A DNA stretch of 64,000 nt from Streptomyces deccanensis (lineage in GTDB: Bacteria; Actinomycetota; Actinomycetes; Streptomycetales; Streptomycetaceae): NCBI RefSeq assembly GCF_022385335.1, contig NZ_CP092431.1, positions 9,300,001-9,364,000 on the forward strand, written 5' to 3'. Position 1 is the stretch's first letter. Each line of letters opens with the position of its first letter. Positions 16,549-25,271 of this stretch are shown here, one piece after another. The position numbers and the translations under genes were made by a program. The notes under the pieces were generated by a model. It saw only the letters and a program-made list of their open reading frames with translations, ran no database searches and was not told where the DNA came from.

Positions 16549-17214
16549 TCATTCCTCCTGGCCCAGCGGACTCTCCTCCAGGGCGGCCAGCAGATGGGCC
16601 GGATTCCGGAACACCGCCTCCGCGCCGGCCGCCTCCAGTTCGGGCCGTGGAATGCCGCCGCAGAGCACCGCCACACAGTGCACCCCGGCCCGGGCGCCCG
16701 CCCGCATGTCCCAGACGGTGTCCCCGACGAACACCGACCGCTCGGCTTCGGCCCCCGCCAGTTCCAGGGCCTGCTCGACCGGATCCGGCGCCGGCTTCCC
16801 CCGGGCCACGTCATCGGCGCTCGCCGTCGCCATGATGGCGTCGTCCGCGCCGATCGCCCGCCGCAAAGCGGCCAGCTCGGCACCGCCCGCCGAGGTCGCC
16901 AGCACCACGCTCCAGCCCTGCCCGTCCAACCGCCGCAACAGCCGCCCGGCGTCCGGCAGCGCGGGCAGCCGGTCGAAGTACGTCCCGTACAGCGCCTTGT
17001 GCGCCGCACTCAGCGCGTCCTTCTCCGCGGGGTCGAGCTCCTCGCCCAGCAGATGCGTGATCAGATCACCCGACGGCAGTCCCACCGCCCGGTGCACGTC
17101 ATGCATGGCCACCTCGTGCCCGCCCTGCCGAAACGCCTCCCACCAGGCGACGACATGGAGATGATTGGTGTCGACAAGGGTCCCGTCGACATCGAACACA
17201 GCAGCCTTTTTCAT
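16549..17214 (-). CDS. HAD-superfamily phosphatase (beta-phosphoglucomutase-like)
   Basis: A 221-residue HAD hydrolase: motif I FDVDGTLVDT at residues 7-16 with the nucleophile Asp, motif II LATSAGG, motif III Lys in ARGKPAPDP and motif IV VGDTVWDM. A helical cap between residues 18 and 85 makes it a class C1 enzyme such as phosphoglycolate phosphatase or beta-phosphoglucomutase. The substrate is undetermined. ATG at 17214 follows GGAAGGTGA. It lies 22 bases after the PHP gene on the same strand, so the two are probably an operon. Confidence 0.88.
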   Translation of the reverse strand: MKKAAVFDVDGTLVDTNHLHVVAWWEAFRQGGHEVAMHDVHRAVGLPSGDLITHLLGEELDPAEKDALSAAHKALYGTYFDRLPALPDAGRLLRRLDGQGWSVVLATSAGGAELAALRRAIGADDAIMATASADDVARGKPAPDPVEQALELAGAEAERSVFVGDTVWDMRAGARAGVHCVAVLCGGIPRPELEAAGAEAVFRNPAHLLAALEESPLGQEE

Positions 17215-17236
17215 GGCTCACCTTCCTGGGAGACGA

Positions 17237-18280
17237 TCACACCCGCGCCCTGTCCTGCGGAACCTCCCGGTCCCGGGCCCACCCGAGAAGCTCCTCCACC
17301 CCCCACGTCGTCACCACCCGCCCCGCCGGCACCCCGCACTCCTCCGCCCGGGCGCACCCGTGCACCTGCCACGTCAGCTGACCCGGTGCGTGGGCGTCCG
17401 TGTCGATCGAGAACAGCACCCCCGCCTCCACGGCCCGCCGCAGCAGCCGTCGAGGCGGATCCAGCCGCTCCGGCCGGGAGTTGATCTCCACGGCCGTCCC
17501 GGTCTCCGCGCACGCCGCGAACACCGCGTCCGCGTCGAACTCCGACTCCGGCCGCCCCCGCCCGGTGACCAGCCGCCCCGTGCAGTGCCCGAGCACATCG
17601 GAGCGCGGGTCGCGCACCGCGGCGACCATCCGCCGGGTCATCGCCCGCGCGTCCATCCGCAGCTTGGAGTGCACGGAGACCACCACCACGTCCAGCCGGT
17701 CCAGCAGCTCCGGCTCCTGGTCCAGCGAACCGTCGTCGAGGATGTCGCACTCGATGCCGGTGAGCAGCCGGAACGGCGCCCATGTCTCGTTCAGCGCGGC
17801 CACCACGTCGAGCTGCTCCCGCAACCGCTCCGGGGACAGGCCACGGGCGACGGTCAGCCGGGGGGAGTGGTCGGTGAGGACCGTCCACTCGTGGCCGAGG
17901 CGCGCGGCGGTCCGGCCCATCTCCTCGATCGGGCTGCCGCCGTCCGACCAGTCCGAGTGCACATGGCAGTCGCCCCTGATCAGTTCCCGCAGGGCCGCTC
18001 CCGCGTCACCCTCCGTCAGGGGGGCCTCGGCCTCCTGCTCCAGTTTCCGCAGATAGCCCGGCACCTCCCCGGCCAGCGCCTCACGCGCCACCTGCGCGGT
18101 CTTCGGCCCGACCCCCTTCAGCGACTCCAGTGAGCCCGCGGCCGCCCGCTCGGCCACCTCGTCGGCGGGCAGCGCGCCGAGCACGGCGGCGGCCGTACGG
18201 AACGCCCGTACGCGATAGGTGGGGGCCAGGTCGCGCTCCAGCAGGAAAGCGATCCGGTCCAGGGCCTCGACGGGATCCAT
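17237..18280 (-). CDS. PHP-domain phosphoesterase with helix-hairpin-helix N-terminus
   Basis: A 347-residue protein. The N-terminal 100 residues resemble the helical part of DNA polymerase X (YRVRAFRTAA) and include a helix-hairpin-helix LKGVGPKTAQVA near residue 55. From about residue 105 it is a PHP domain with metal-binding HVHSDWSDGG, LTDHS, VSVHSKLRMD and IDTDAHAPGQL. PHP domains hydrolyse phosphoesters; the DNA-binding-like N-terminus suggests a nucleic acid substrate, but no polymerase domain is present. ATG at 18280 follows AGGAGGC. Upstream partner of the HAD gene. Confidence 0.85.
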   Translation of the reverse strand: MDPVEALDRIAFLLERDLAPTYRVRAFRTAAAVLGALPADEVAERAAAGSLESLKGVGPKTAQVAREALAGEVPGYLRKLEQEAEAPLTEGDAGAALRELIRGDCHVHSDWSDGGSPIEEMGRTAARLGHEWTVLTDHSPRLTVARGLSPERLREQLDVVAALNETWAPFRLLTGIECDILDDGSLDQEPELLDRLDVVVVSVHSKLRMDARAMTRRMVAAVRDPRSDVLGHCTGRLVTGRGRPESEFDADAVFAACAETGTAVEINSRPERLDPPRRLLRRAVEAGVLFSIDTDAHAPGQLTWQVHGCARAEECGVPAGRVVTTWGVEELLGWARDREVPQDRARV

Positions 18281-18429
18281 GGCGCCTCCTGCCTTCCGCT
18301 TCCAGCGTCGCCCAGCCCCCGGGTACCCGCACGGCGGCCGTACGATCACGGGCGAGGTCGTACGGTCCGGAGCGACCCCCGCCCGTCCTCACCCGGTCAC
18401 CGGCCGCCGGACCGGCCTACCCTCGAGAC

Positions 18430-18666
18430 ATGACCGAAAGCGCGAGCCCCTACATTTCCCATCCCCGGGTCCTGGTGCTCGGGGTGCAGCCCGGTACGCC
18501 GCCGTTCCGGATCGTGGAGATCGACGGTCAGGTGGTCGGCGAGGCGAAGCGGCTGACGGACGTCCTCCAGGCGGCCGCCGCGTACGGGGTCGTCGTGCAC
18601 GACCTCGACGACCCGGACCAGGTCCGCTGGGTGGGCGGCGACAAATTCACCTGGACGCCGCGCTAG
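18430..18666 (+). CDS. Small conserved-looking protein of unknown function
   Basis: A 78-residue soluble protein (VLVLGVQPGTPPFRIVEIDG, then VVHDLDDPDQVRW). Composition and third-position GC fit coding sequence, but no domain is recognised. ATG at 18430 has no Shine-Dalgarno; TACCCT lies 12 bases ahead, so a leaderless transcript is possible. It is divergent from the PHP gene and its last 20 bases overlap the convergent VanZ gene. Confidence 0.65.
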   Translation: MTESASPYISHPRVLVLGVQPGTPPFRIVEIDGQVVGEAKRLTDVLQAAAAYGVVVHDLDDPDQVRWVGGDKFTWTPR

Positions 18667-19327
18667 CCCCCTTGGACGCGGTGCCGGTCGCCTTGCGCCG
18701 GCCCACCCGCAGGCGCTGGAGCCAGGCGCCGCGCGCTGCCTTCCGCGGAGCCGTGGCCTTGCGCTGAGCCGGTGCCTTGCGTTGCGCCGGTGCGGGCTTC
18801 GGCTTCTGCGCCCGCGCGTGGACGGCCCGGCCGAGGCGTCGGCCCAGCAGCAGATAGCCCAGCAGCGCGCCCGCCGTGTTGAGGATGACGTCGTCGATGT
18901 CGAAGGCCCGCCCGGTGACCAGCGCACCCTGCACCAGCTCGACCAGCAGCATCATCAGCGCGGTCAGCGCGGGCACGCGCAGCAGACCGCGCGCGCCGGG
19001 CGCCAGCACCGGCAGCAGGATCCCGAACGGCAGCCCCAGCAGGACGTTCCCGCCGACCTGCTTGAGCGCGTCGCGCGCGTCGGGGTGGTGCCAGTACAGC
19101 TCCAGGGAGGCGCCGGGCCGGAGGTTGCTGTGGGTGAGCGCCTCCGACGCCGGGGACGGCTGGAGGGTGATCCCGGCCAGTACCGCCCCGAATGCCACCA
19201 TCGCCAGGAACGCCAGGGCCATCACCAGCAGCCGCAGGGGCAGCGGGAGCGGCCGCCGACCGCCCTCGGCCGTCGGGGCACGGCGGCTGGAGACGGTGGA
19301 ACGGGAACGTGACGTGGTGCCGGCCAT
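18647..19327 (-). CDS. VanZ-family membrane protein
   Basis: A 226-residue membrane protein with four predicted helices (LLVMALAFLAMVAFGAVLAG, VLLGLPFGILLPVLA, LTALMMLLVELVQ, DVILNTAGALLGYLLLG). NVLLGLPFGILLP and the ELVQ...FDIDDVILNTAGALLG block are VanZ hallmarks. VanZ confers low-level teicoplanin resistance in vancomycin clusters; the role of chromosomal homologues is unknown. The last 60 residues are a basic tail with QRKA repeats. ATG at 19327 follows GGGAGGG. Confidence 0.87.
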   Translation of the reverse strand: MAGTTSRSRSTVSSRRAPTAEGGRRPLPLPLRLLVMALAFLAMVAFGAVLAGITLQPSPASEALTHSNLRPGASLELYWHHPDARDALKQVGGNVLLGLPFGILLPVLAPGARGLLRVPALTALMMLLVELVQGALVTGRAFDIDDVILNTAGALLGYLLLGRRLGRAVHARAQKPKPAPAQRKAPAQRKATAPRKAARGAWLQRLRVGRRKATGTASKGASAASR

Positions 19328-19585
19328 GCGACCCTCCCGAATTCAACTTCCCTCTGTATCAAGGCTGTTACCCCCGAAGGGGCCCGTGATGCCCGCCCGT
19401 GGGGCCCGCGCGCGAGAAAGTCGTCAGCCGGGTACCGGCGGGTTTGGGCCCGTCCTTCGGGGGCACCCGGGGCCCGAGTGACAGGGACCCGCTCCCGTTC
19501 GAGGGGCGCCGCCCGGGCGCCCGGGAGCGGTTGGGGCGTGGGAGGGCGTGGACGTACGCAGGTCACGGACGGGCCGGCGTACGAC

Positions 19586-19613
19586 GCGCCCTCCCCGCAG
19601 CCGGGGAGGGCGC
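19586..19613. terminator. Perfect 12-bp terminator hairpin
   Basis: GCGCCCTCCCCG (19586-19597) and CGGGGAGGGCGC (19602-19613) form a perfect stem with a 4-base loop, 12 bases past the stop of the minus-strand DUF4230 gene. The remaining bases from 19328 to 19585 show no gene; they carry the VanZ promoter side and GC-rich inverted repeats. Confidence 0.75.
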
Positions 19614-19625
19614 GCCGGTGTCCGG

Positions 19626-20282
19626 TCAGGACCCGTACGTCACCTTCACCTCCTCGAAGCCGAGCGACTTCAGCAGTCCTTCGAGCATGTCGGTGGTGTT
19701 GGCCTCGGCCCGCTCCGTCAGCTTGCTCTCCTTCGCGGCGTCCCCGATGTGCTTGACGGCGAGGCGCTGCACGGCCTGTTCGCCGTTGGGGTTGTCCGAG
19801 AACAGGTCGCCGAGGCGGTCGAGCAGGCCACGCTCCTTGGAGACGGCGTAGGAGTGCTCGGTGTCGAGGGCCGGCTTGCCGAGCTGGGCGTGCGGGAGGT
19901 CGATGGTCGCCGAGGTGCGGTCCTCGTTCATCTTCACGTCGTTCTCGCCGACCTTGCCGAGGTCGACATAGGCGTCCACGGTCCCCGCGCCCACGTACAG
20001 CGTGCGGGTGCCGCGGATCGCGTCCGGCAGGTACTTGGCGTCCTTCTCGAGGTCGACGACCACCTGGAAGTTGCCCGAGGCGGCGTCGTAACGGCTCATG
20101 TCCTGGATGGACTTCAGGAGCGTCGGCCCCGAACGGTCGTGCTCCTCGGTGCCGAACACGTCGTCCAGCCCTCCGAAGACCAGCATCCGCAGCGCGGCCA
20201 GCAGCACCACGATGAGGATGACCACGGCGGCGAGCAGCTTGGCCCAGCCGGGCACACGGGTGCGCTTGATGGACGTCGTCAT
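19626..20282 (-). CDS. DUF4230 single-pass membrane protein
   Basis: A 218-residue protein with an N-terminal membrane anchor (LLAAVVILIVVLLAALRMLV, residues 15-34) and an extracytoplasmic domain matching DUF4230 (YDAASGNFQVVVDLE, TLYVGAGTVDAYVDLG). The function of this family is unknown. ATG at 20282 has GGAGGG 7 bases upstream; a longer frame to 20408 has no ribosome site. A perfect terminator follows, so it is probably monocistronic. Confidence 0.82.
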   Translation of the reverse strand: MTTSIKRTRVPGWAKLLAAVVILIVVLLAALRMLVFGGLDDVFGTEEHDRSGPTLLKSIQDMSRYDAASGNFQVVVDLEKDAKYLPDAIRGTRTLYVGAGTVDAYVDLGKVGENDVKMNEDRTSATIDLPHAQLGKPALDTEHSYAVSKERGLLDRLGDLFSDNPNGEQAVQRLAVKHIGDAAKESKLTERAEANTTDMLEGLLKSLGFEEVKVTYGS

Positions 20283-20422
20283 GTCGACGGCCCTCCTTCC
20301 TCTTTCAACGAATGCCCTCAAAGGCACGCGGGGAACGCCGAGTTGGCGATTGTCCGGCGGGGAGCGGCCAGTAGCATGAGCCGCGCAACCCGTAATGATC
20401 ATGTTCATGCGAGGAGCCGACC

Positions 20423-21379
20423 GTGCGTGACATCGCCGTTTTCACCGGCAGCGCCCACCCCGAACTCGCGGAGGAGGTCTGCGCGCACCTCGGGGTACCG
20501 CTGAGTCCGTCCCGGGTGAGCCGGTTCGCCAACGACTGTCTGGAGGTGCAGCTCCAGGCCAACTGCCGGGAGAAGGACGTCTTCCTGGTCCAGCCGCTGG
20601 TGGCGCCGGTGCAGGAGCATCTCGTCGAACTGCTGCTGATGTGCGACGCGGCGCGCGGGGCCTCGGCCGGCCGGATCACCGTGGTCATGCCGCACTACTC
20701 GTACGCCCGCTCGGACAAGAAGGACGCGCCGCGGATCTCCATCGGCGGGAGGCTGGTCGCCGATCTGATGGTGTCGGCGGGTGCCGGCCGGGTGCTCGCC
20801 ATGACGCTGCACTCCCCGCAGGTGCACGGGTTCTTCTCGGTGCCGGTCGATCATCTGCACGCGCTGCGCGAACTGGCCGCGCACTTCCGCCGCCACGACC
20901 TGTCGCGTACGACGGTGGTGTCACCGGACCTGGGCAACGCCAAGGAGGCGGCGGCGTTCGCGCGGATGATCGGCGCGCAGGTCGCGGCGGGTGCCAAGCA
21001 GCGGTTCGCCGACGACCGGGTGAGCATCAGCTCGGTGATCGGCGAGGTCGCCGGGCGGGATGTGATCGTCCTGGACGACGAGATCGCCAAGGGCAGTACG
21101 GTCCTGGAACTCCTGGAGCGGCTGCGGGAGTTGGGGCCGCGTTCGATCCGGGTGGCGTGCACCCACGGGCTGTTCGCGGCGGGCGCCCTGAAGCGGCTGA
21201 GCGAGCAGCCCGACGTGCTGGAGATCGTCTGCACCAACACCGTGCCGGTCCCCGTGGAGGAGCGCACCGACAAGCTGAAGGTGCTCTCCATCGCCCCGGC
21301 CCTCGCGGAGGCCGTACGCCGTATCCACAACGGCGAGTCCGTCAGCGCCCTGTTCGACGCGCCGGCGGGCGGCGAGTGA
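20423..21379 (+). CDS. Ribose-phosphate pyrophosphokinase-like protein (divergent paralogue)
   Basis: A 318-residue PRPP synthetase fold: FTGSAHPELAEEV, the flexible-loop region PHYSYARSDKKDAPRISIGG, PDLGNAKEAAAFA and the PRPP loop VLDDEIAKGSTV. PRPP synthetase transfers pyrophosphate from ATP to ribose-5-phosphate for nucleotide, His and Trp synthesis. Several positions differ from housekeeping enzymes (DDEIAKGST rather than DDxxxTGGT; YARSDKKD rather than YARQDRK), so it is likely a second, specialised copy or a class III-like enzyme. GTG at 20423 follows GAGGAG. Confidence 0.82.
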   Translation: MRDIAVFTGSAHPELAEEVCAHLGVPLSPSRVSRFANDCLEVQLQANCREKDVFLVQPLVAPVQEHLVELLLMCDAARGASAGRITVVMPHYSYARSDKKDAPRISIGGRLVADLMVSAGAGRVLAMTLHSPQVHGFFSVPVDHLHALRELAAHFRRHDLSRTTVVSPDLGNAKEAAAFARMIGAQVAAGAKQRFADDRVSISSVIGEVAGRDVIVLDDEIAKGSTVLELLERLRELGPRSIRVACTHGLFAAGALKRLSEQPDVLEIVCTNTVPVPVEERTDKLKVLSIAPALAEAVRRIHNGESVSALFDAPAGGE

Positions 21380-21405
21380 CGCGAGGGCTGACGGCCGGGG
21401 CGGGG

Positions 21406-21789
21406 TCATAACGTGCCGGACGCGGCCTCGGGCAGTTCCAGGGCCGCGTCCAGGGACGGGGCGGGCGGCAGCAGCTTGGCGAGGCCGGTGACCTTGAGGA
21501 CGCGCAGGGTGAGCGGGTGGGTGCAGACCAGGCGCAGTTCGCCGTCGCGGTCGAGCACCCGCTGCCGGGCCCGGTAGAGCAGCCGCAGCCCGGAGCAGTC
21601 GAAGAACTCGACGTGCCGGAGGTCGATCACGATCCGGGCGCCGGGGCGGCCGGTCTCCGCGTCGAGCAGCGGGATGATCTCCACGGCCGCCGCGATGTCG
21701 ATCTCACCGTGCAGTTCGAGCACGGAGTGGCCGCGGTCCGTGCGGACGCGCAGGTACCCGGTCGCGGGCGGTGTGGGGTCGCTCGACAC
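21406..21789 (-). CDS. STAS-domain anti-sigma factor antagonist
   Basis: A 127-residue protein, a single STAS domain (LELHGEIDIAAAVEII, then RHVEFFDCSGLRLLYRAR). The Ser in DCSG is the residue normally phosphorylated by an anti-sigma kinase, which switches partner binding and frees a sigma-B-type factor. No cognate kinase or sigma gene is adjacent; such kinases are numerous in Streptomyces and may be elsewhere. GTG at 21789 is preferred because GTAGGAGG lies 10 bases upstream. Confidence 0.87.
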   Translation of the reverse strand: MSSDPTPPATGYLRVRTDRGHSVLELHGEIDIAAAVEIIPLLDAETGRPGARIVIDLRHVEFFDCSGLRLLYRARQRVLDRDGELRLVCTHPLTLRVLKVTGLAKLLPPAPSLDAALELPEAASGTL

Positions 21790-21945
21790 GACGGCATCGC
21801 CTCCTACCGGCCTCTGTGAGGGTGTGAGGGCCAAAACCCTTCCCCGCCCTGCAAGTTACCCTCGTCAGAGTGAATTTCAGCATGTTCGATTGACATATGT
21901 CTTCGATTTCTCCGGCAAGCTGTCCGGAGTTTTGCGCAGTGCCCC

Positions 21946-22392
21946 CTACGACAGCGCGTGCCACGCCTTGGACAGCGCCTGGCGGAACTGGTCGGCCTGG
22001 TGCGCGGTGAGGTCGCTGATCATGCGTTCCTCCAGGTCACGCATGGGCTCGGCGTAGCGGGCGAGCAGCTCGCGCCCCTCGTCGGTCAGCAGGATCAGCA
22101 GCTCGCGCCGGTTGCGCGGATTGCGCTCGCGGCGCACGAGTCCCCGGTTCTCCAGACTGCGGACGAGATCCGCGACGGACTGGGCCGTGACGAACGAGTC
22201 GCGGGCCAGCTGGGCGGCCGAGAGCCCGTCGTGGCGCTCCAGCACCGTGAGCGACGTGTACTGCAGGGCTGTGATCCCGGCCGGCTTCACCAGCTCGTCC
22301 AGGCGCGAGCGGACAACGAGCTCGACCTGCTTGACCATGTAGAGAAGGGACGGGGGTGCCTTGGTGCCGACCATGGGGTCAGCGTAAGGCAT
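21946..22392 (-). CDS. MarR-family regulator of the aldehyde/alcohol dehydrogenase operon
   Basis: A 148-residue winged-helix MarR protein (LERHDGLSAAQLARDSFVTA recognition region; wing RNPRNRRELLILLTDEG). ATG at 22392 gives the family length; ATG at 22374 is an alternative and neither has a strong ribosome site. It is divergent from an aldehyde dehydrogenase with a 97-base gap that holds two related palindromes. MarR repressors often bind aromatic acids, so it likely derepresses the dehydrogenases when an aromatic substrate or product is present; the ligand is inferred, not seen. Confidence 0.88.
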   Translation of the reverse strand: MPYADPMVGTKAPPSLLYMVKQVELVVRSRLDELVKPAGITALQYTSLTVLERHDGLSAAQLARDSFVTAQSVADLVRSLENRGLVRRERNPRNRRELLILLTDEGRELLARYAEPMRDLEERMISDLTAHQADQFRQALSKAWHALS

Positions 22393-22394
22393 TG

Positions 22395-22407
22395 ACAGGA
22401 AACCTGT
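22395..22407. promoter_or_regulatory. Palindrome 1 in marR/aldehyde dehydrogenase gap
   Basis: ACAGGAAACCTGT is a perfect 5+3+5 inverted repeat just upstream of the marR start. It shares the ACAGG half-site with the second palindrome, with centres 34 bases apart, about three helical turns on one DNA face. Confidence 0.6.
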
Positions 22408-22425
22408 GTGTAATGAAACTGCGAA

Positions 22426-22444
22426 CCAACAGGATTCCTGTTGG
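22426..22444. promoter_or_regulatory. Palindrome 2, probable main MarR operator
   Basis: CCAACAGGA T TCCTGTTGG is a perfect 19-bp palindrome in the middle of the divergent promoter region, 46 bases before the aldehyde dehydrogenase start. Its size and AT-containing centre fit a MarR dimer site. Confidence 0.75.
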
Positions 22445-22489
22445 TTGAAAACTTGGCGATCATCGCTGGACAAGGCTGGGGAGTGGACC

Positions 22490-23947
22490 ATGACGACCAC
22501 CTTCGAGAACGGGCCCGGGCGGCTGTTCATCGGTGGACAGTGGCGTGAGGCGGCCGACGGAGCACGCGCCGACGTGATCGACCCGTCCACGGGCCAAGTG
22601 GTCACGACGGTCGCGGAGGCGGGCCTCGCCGACGTCGACGCCGCCGTACGCGCCGCGCGCGAGGCATTCGACAGCGGCACGTGGTCCGGGCTGAGCGGCC
22701 GGGAGCGCGGCCGGATCCTGAACCGCGTGGCCCAGCTCATCCGGGAGAACGCCGACGAGATCGCGGCCATCGAGAGCCGGGACGTCGGCAAGCCCATCAC
22801 CCTGGCCCACGCGGTCGACGTGACGAACACGGCCAACGACTACGAGTACTACGCCTCCCTCGCCTGGACCCTGGACGGCTCCGCCCGCGACGTCCCGAAC
22901 AACCGCCTCGCCTACACCAGGCGCGGCCCGATCGGCGTGGTCGGCGCGATCACCCCGTTCAACTTCCCCCTGATCCTGGCCGGCACCAAGATCGCCCCGG
23001 CTCTCGCGGCCGGCAACACGGTCGTCCACAAGCCGGCCGAGGAGACCCCGCTCAGCGCCCTCTACATGGCGGGCCTCCTCAAGGAGGCGGGCGTCCCGGA
23101 CGGCGTCTACAACGTCGTCACCGGCACGGGCCCGGTCGCGGGCGAGGCGCTGCTGCGCAACCCCGGCGTCGACAAGATCGCCTTCACCGGCTCCACCGCC
23201 ACCGGCCGGCACGCGGCGAGCGTCGCCGGGGAGGGCCTGAAGCAGGTCACCATGGAGCTGGGCGGCAACGCGGCGCACGTCGTCTTCGAGGACGCCGACA
23301 TCGAGAAGGCCATCGGCGCCATCATCGGGGGCTTCGTCTTCAACACCGGCCAGTTCTGCATGGGCGGCCCCCGCCTGCTGGTCGCCCGGCCCGTCTACGA
23401 GACCGTCCTCGGCATCCTCGCCGACGCCGTGCCCGGTGTCCCCATCGGCGACCCCCGGCAGCCCGAGACCGTCATCGGCCCGATGGCCGGCGAGCGGCAC
23501 CTGAAGAAGGTCGAGGAGTACGTCGAGCTGGCCCGCAAGGAGGGCGGTCGCATCGTCTGCGGCGGCGAGCGCCTCGACCTGAACGGCGGCTACTACTACA
23601 AGCCCACCGTCATCGCCGACCTCGCCAACGACTCGCGGGTCGTGCAGGAGGAGGTCTTCGGGCCGGTTCTCACCGTGCAGCCCTTCGACTCCGAGGACGA
23701 GGCCGTCGAGCTGGCCAACTCCACGCCGTACGGCCTGGCCTCCGGCATCCAGACCACCAACCTCACCCGCGCCCACCGCGTCGCCGACCGCCTCCAGGCC
23801 GGCATCGTCTGGGTCAACGAGTGGCCGATGCTCGACCCGGCCGTTCCCTTCGGCGGGGTGAAGGCCTCCGGCTTCGGTCGCGAGTACGGCCCCGAGGCCC
23901 TGGAGTCCTACACCAAGGTCAAGTCCGTCGTCGTCTCGCTCGGCTGA
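22490..23947 (+). CDS. NAD(P)-dependent aldehyde dehydrogenase
   Basis: A 485-residue aldehyde dehydrogenase. TPFNFPLILAGTKIAPALAA is the cofactor-binding stretch, MELGGNAAHVVFED carries the general-base Glu, and NTGQFCMGGPRLLV carries the nucleophile Cys (about residue 287). It oxidises an aldehyde to a carboxylic acid in the cytoplasm. The zinc alcohol dehydrogenase gene follows after 77 bases, so the pair can take an alcohol through its aldehyde to an acid. The sequence is closest in style to benzaldehyde/salicylaldehyde-type enzymes. Control by the divergent MarR protein through the palindromes is likely. ATG at 22490 follows GGGGAG. Confidence 0.92.
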   Translation: MTTTFENGPGRLFIGGQWREAADGARADVIDPSTGQVVTTVAEAGLADVDAAVRAAREAFDSGTWSGLSGRERGRILNRVAQLIRENADEIAAIESRDVGKPITLAHAVDVTNTANDYEYYASLAWTLDGSARDVPNNRLAYTRRGPIGVVGAITPFNFPLILAGTKIAPALAAGNTVVHKPAEETPLSALYMAGLLKEAGVPDGVYNVVTGTGPVAGEALLRNPGVDKIAFTGSTATGRHAASVAGEGLKQVTMELGGNAAHVVFEDADIEKAIGAIIGGFVFNTGQFCMGGPRLLVARPVYETVLGILADAVPGVPIGDPRQPETVIGPMAGERHLKKVEEYVELARKEGGRIVCGGERLDLNGGYYYKPTVIADLANDSRVVQEEVFGPVLTVQPFDSEDEAVELANSTPYGLASGIQTTNLTRAHRVADRLQAGIVWVNEWPMLDPAVPFGGVKASGFGREYGPEALESYTKVKSVVVSLG

Positions 23948-24024
23948 GCGCCTTTTCCCGGGATCACCCGGTGAGCCGCGGGACCGGTCCGGCGGCTCAC
24001 CGACAGAACAAGGAGTTCATGAGC

Positions 24025-25134
24025 ATGTCCACCACCACACGTGCCGCCGTGGTCGAGTCCGGGGGCGCTCCCTTCACCCTTTCCGAGGTCGTCCTCGACC
24101 AGCCGGCGCAGGGCGAGGTCCTGGTCCGCATGGTCGCGGCCGGGCTCTGCCACACCGACCTGGGCGTCGCGAGCGGCGGGCTGCCCTTCCCGCTGCCCGG
24201 CGTGCTGGGCCACGAGGGTGCCGGTGTCGTCGAGGCCGTCGGCCCGGGCGTCACCACCGTCGCGCCGGGCGACCACGTCGTGCTGTCCTTCACCTCCTGC
24301 GGCGGTTGCCAGAACTGCCGCGACGGCCACCCGGCTTACTGCGCCACCTGGCTCCCGCTGAACCTGCTCGGGGGCCGCCGCGCCGACGGCACCAGCACCA
24401 TCAGCCGGGACGGCCAGGACCTCGGCGGCCACTTCTTCGGCCAGTCCTCCTTCGCCGAGCGGGCCCTGGTCGACGAGCGCGGCCTCGTCAAGGTCGACCC
24501 GGACGTACCGCTCGACTCCATCGCCCCGCTCGGCTGCGGCGTCCAGACCGGCGTCGGCGCCGTCTGGAACGTGCTGGAGCCCCGGCCGGGCAGCACCGTC
24601 GTGGTCCTCGGCGCCGGAGCCGTCGGCCTCTCCGCCGTGATGGCGGCCAACCTGACCCCCGCGACCACGGTCGTCGCCGTGGACAAGGTCGGCGAACGCC
24701 TGGAACTGGCGAAGGAACTGGGCGCCACCCACACGGTGAACGCGAGCGAGGTCGCCGACCTCACCGAGGCGATCATGGAGATCACCGGCGGCCGGGGCGC
24801 CGACGGCGTCGTCGAGACCACCGGCAGCGTCTTCGTGCTCCGCAAGGGCGTCGACGCCCTCGCCGCGCGCGGCACCCTCGTCATCGTGGGCGCCCCGCCG
24901 TTCGGCACCGAGGTCTCCCTCGACGTCAACGGCATGCTCGGCGGCAAGCGCGTCGTCGGCCTCACCCTCGGCGACAACGAGATCCAGACCGCCATCCCGG
25001 TCCTCGTCCAGCTCGTCAAGGAGGGCAAGCTTCCGCTCGACCGGCTGATCAGCCGCTACAAGTTCGAGGACATCGACCAGGCGGTCGCCGACATGAGCGG
25101 CGGCAAGAGCATCAAGCCGGTGCTCACCTTCTGA
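24025..25134 (+). CDS. Zinc-dependent alcohol dehydrogenase, aryl-alcohol type
   Basis: A 369-residue medium-chain dehydrogenase. Catalytic zinc ligands are in GLCHTDLG and GHEGAGVVE; structural zinc cysteines are in SCGGCQNCRDGHPAYC; the cofactor loop is LGAGAVGLSAV. The long SCGGC..NC block and VQTGVGAVWNVLEP resemble benzyl/aryl-alcohol dehydrogenases. It would interconvert an alcohol and aldehyde, passing the aldehyde to the dehydrogenase encoded just upstream. ATG at 24025 is chosen over 24019 because AAGGAG (24010-24015) is 9 bases from it but only 3 from the earlier ATG. Confidence 0.91.
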   Translation: MSTTTRAAVVESGGAPFTLSEVVLDQPAQGEVLVRMVAAGLCHTDLGVASGGLPFPLPGVLGHEGAGVVEAVGPGVTTVAPGDHVVLSFTSCGGCQNCRDGHPAYCATWLPLNLLGGRRADGTSTISRDGQDLGGHFFGQSSFAERALVDERGLVKVDPDVPLDSIAPLGCGVQTGVGAVWNVLEPRPGSTVVVLGAGAVGLSAVMAANLTPATTVVAVDKVGERLELAKELGATHTVNASEVADLTEAIMEITGGRGADGVVETTGSVFVLRKGVDALAARGTLVIVGAPPFGTEVSLDVNGMLGGKRVVGLTLGDNEIQTAIPVLVQLVKEGKLPLDRLISRYKFEDIDQAVADMSGGKSIKPVLTF

Positions 25135-25230
25135 GTCCCGGCCGCCCTCGACGCCCGGGAGCCGTCCGCGCCCCGGACCACCCGAGAAGCCATCTCCCGC
25201 CGGGGCACGTCACTCCCCACGTGTCCCCGG

Positions 25231-25267
25231 CCCTGTGGGTGACCTGTCCACCAGGTCACCCACAGGG
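25231..25267. terminator. Perfect 16-bp bidirectional terminator
   Basis: CCCTGTGGGTGACCTG (25231-25246) pairs perfectly with CAGGTCACCCACAGGG (25252-25267) over a 5-base loop. It ends 4 bases before the stop codon of the minus-strand tetR and about 97 bases after the alcohol dehydrogenase, serving both converging transcripts. Confidence 0.85.
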
Positions 25268-25271
25268 CTGT

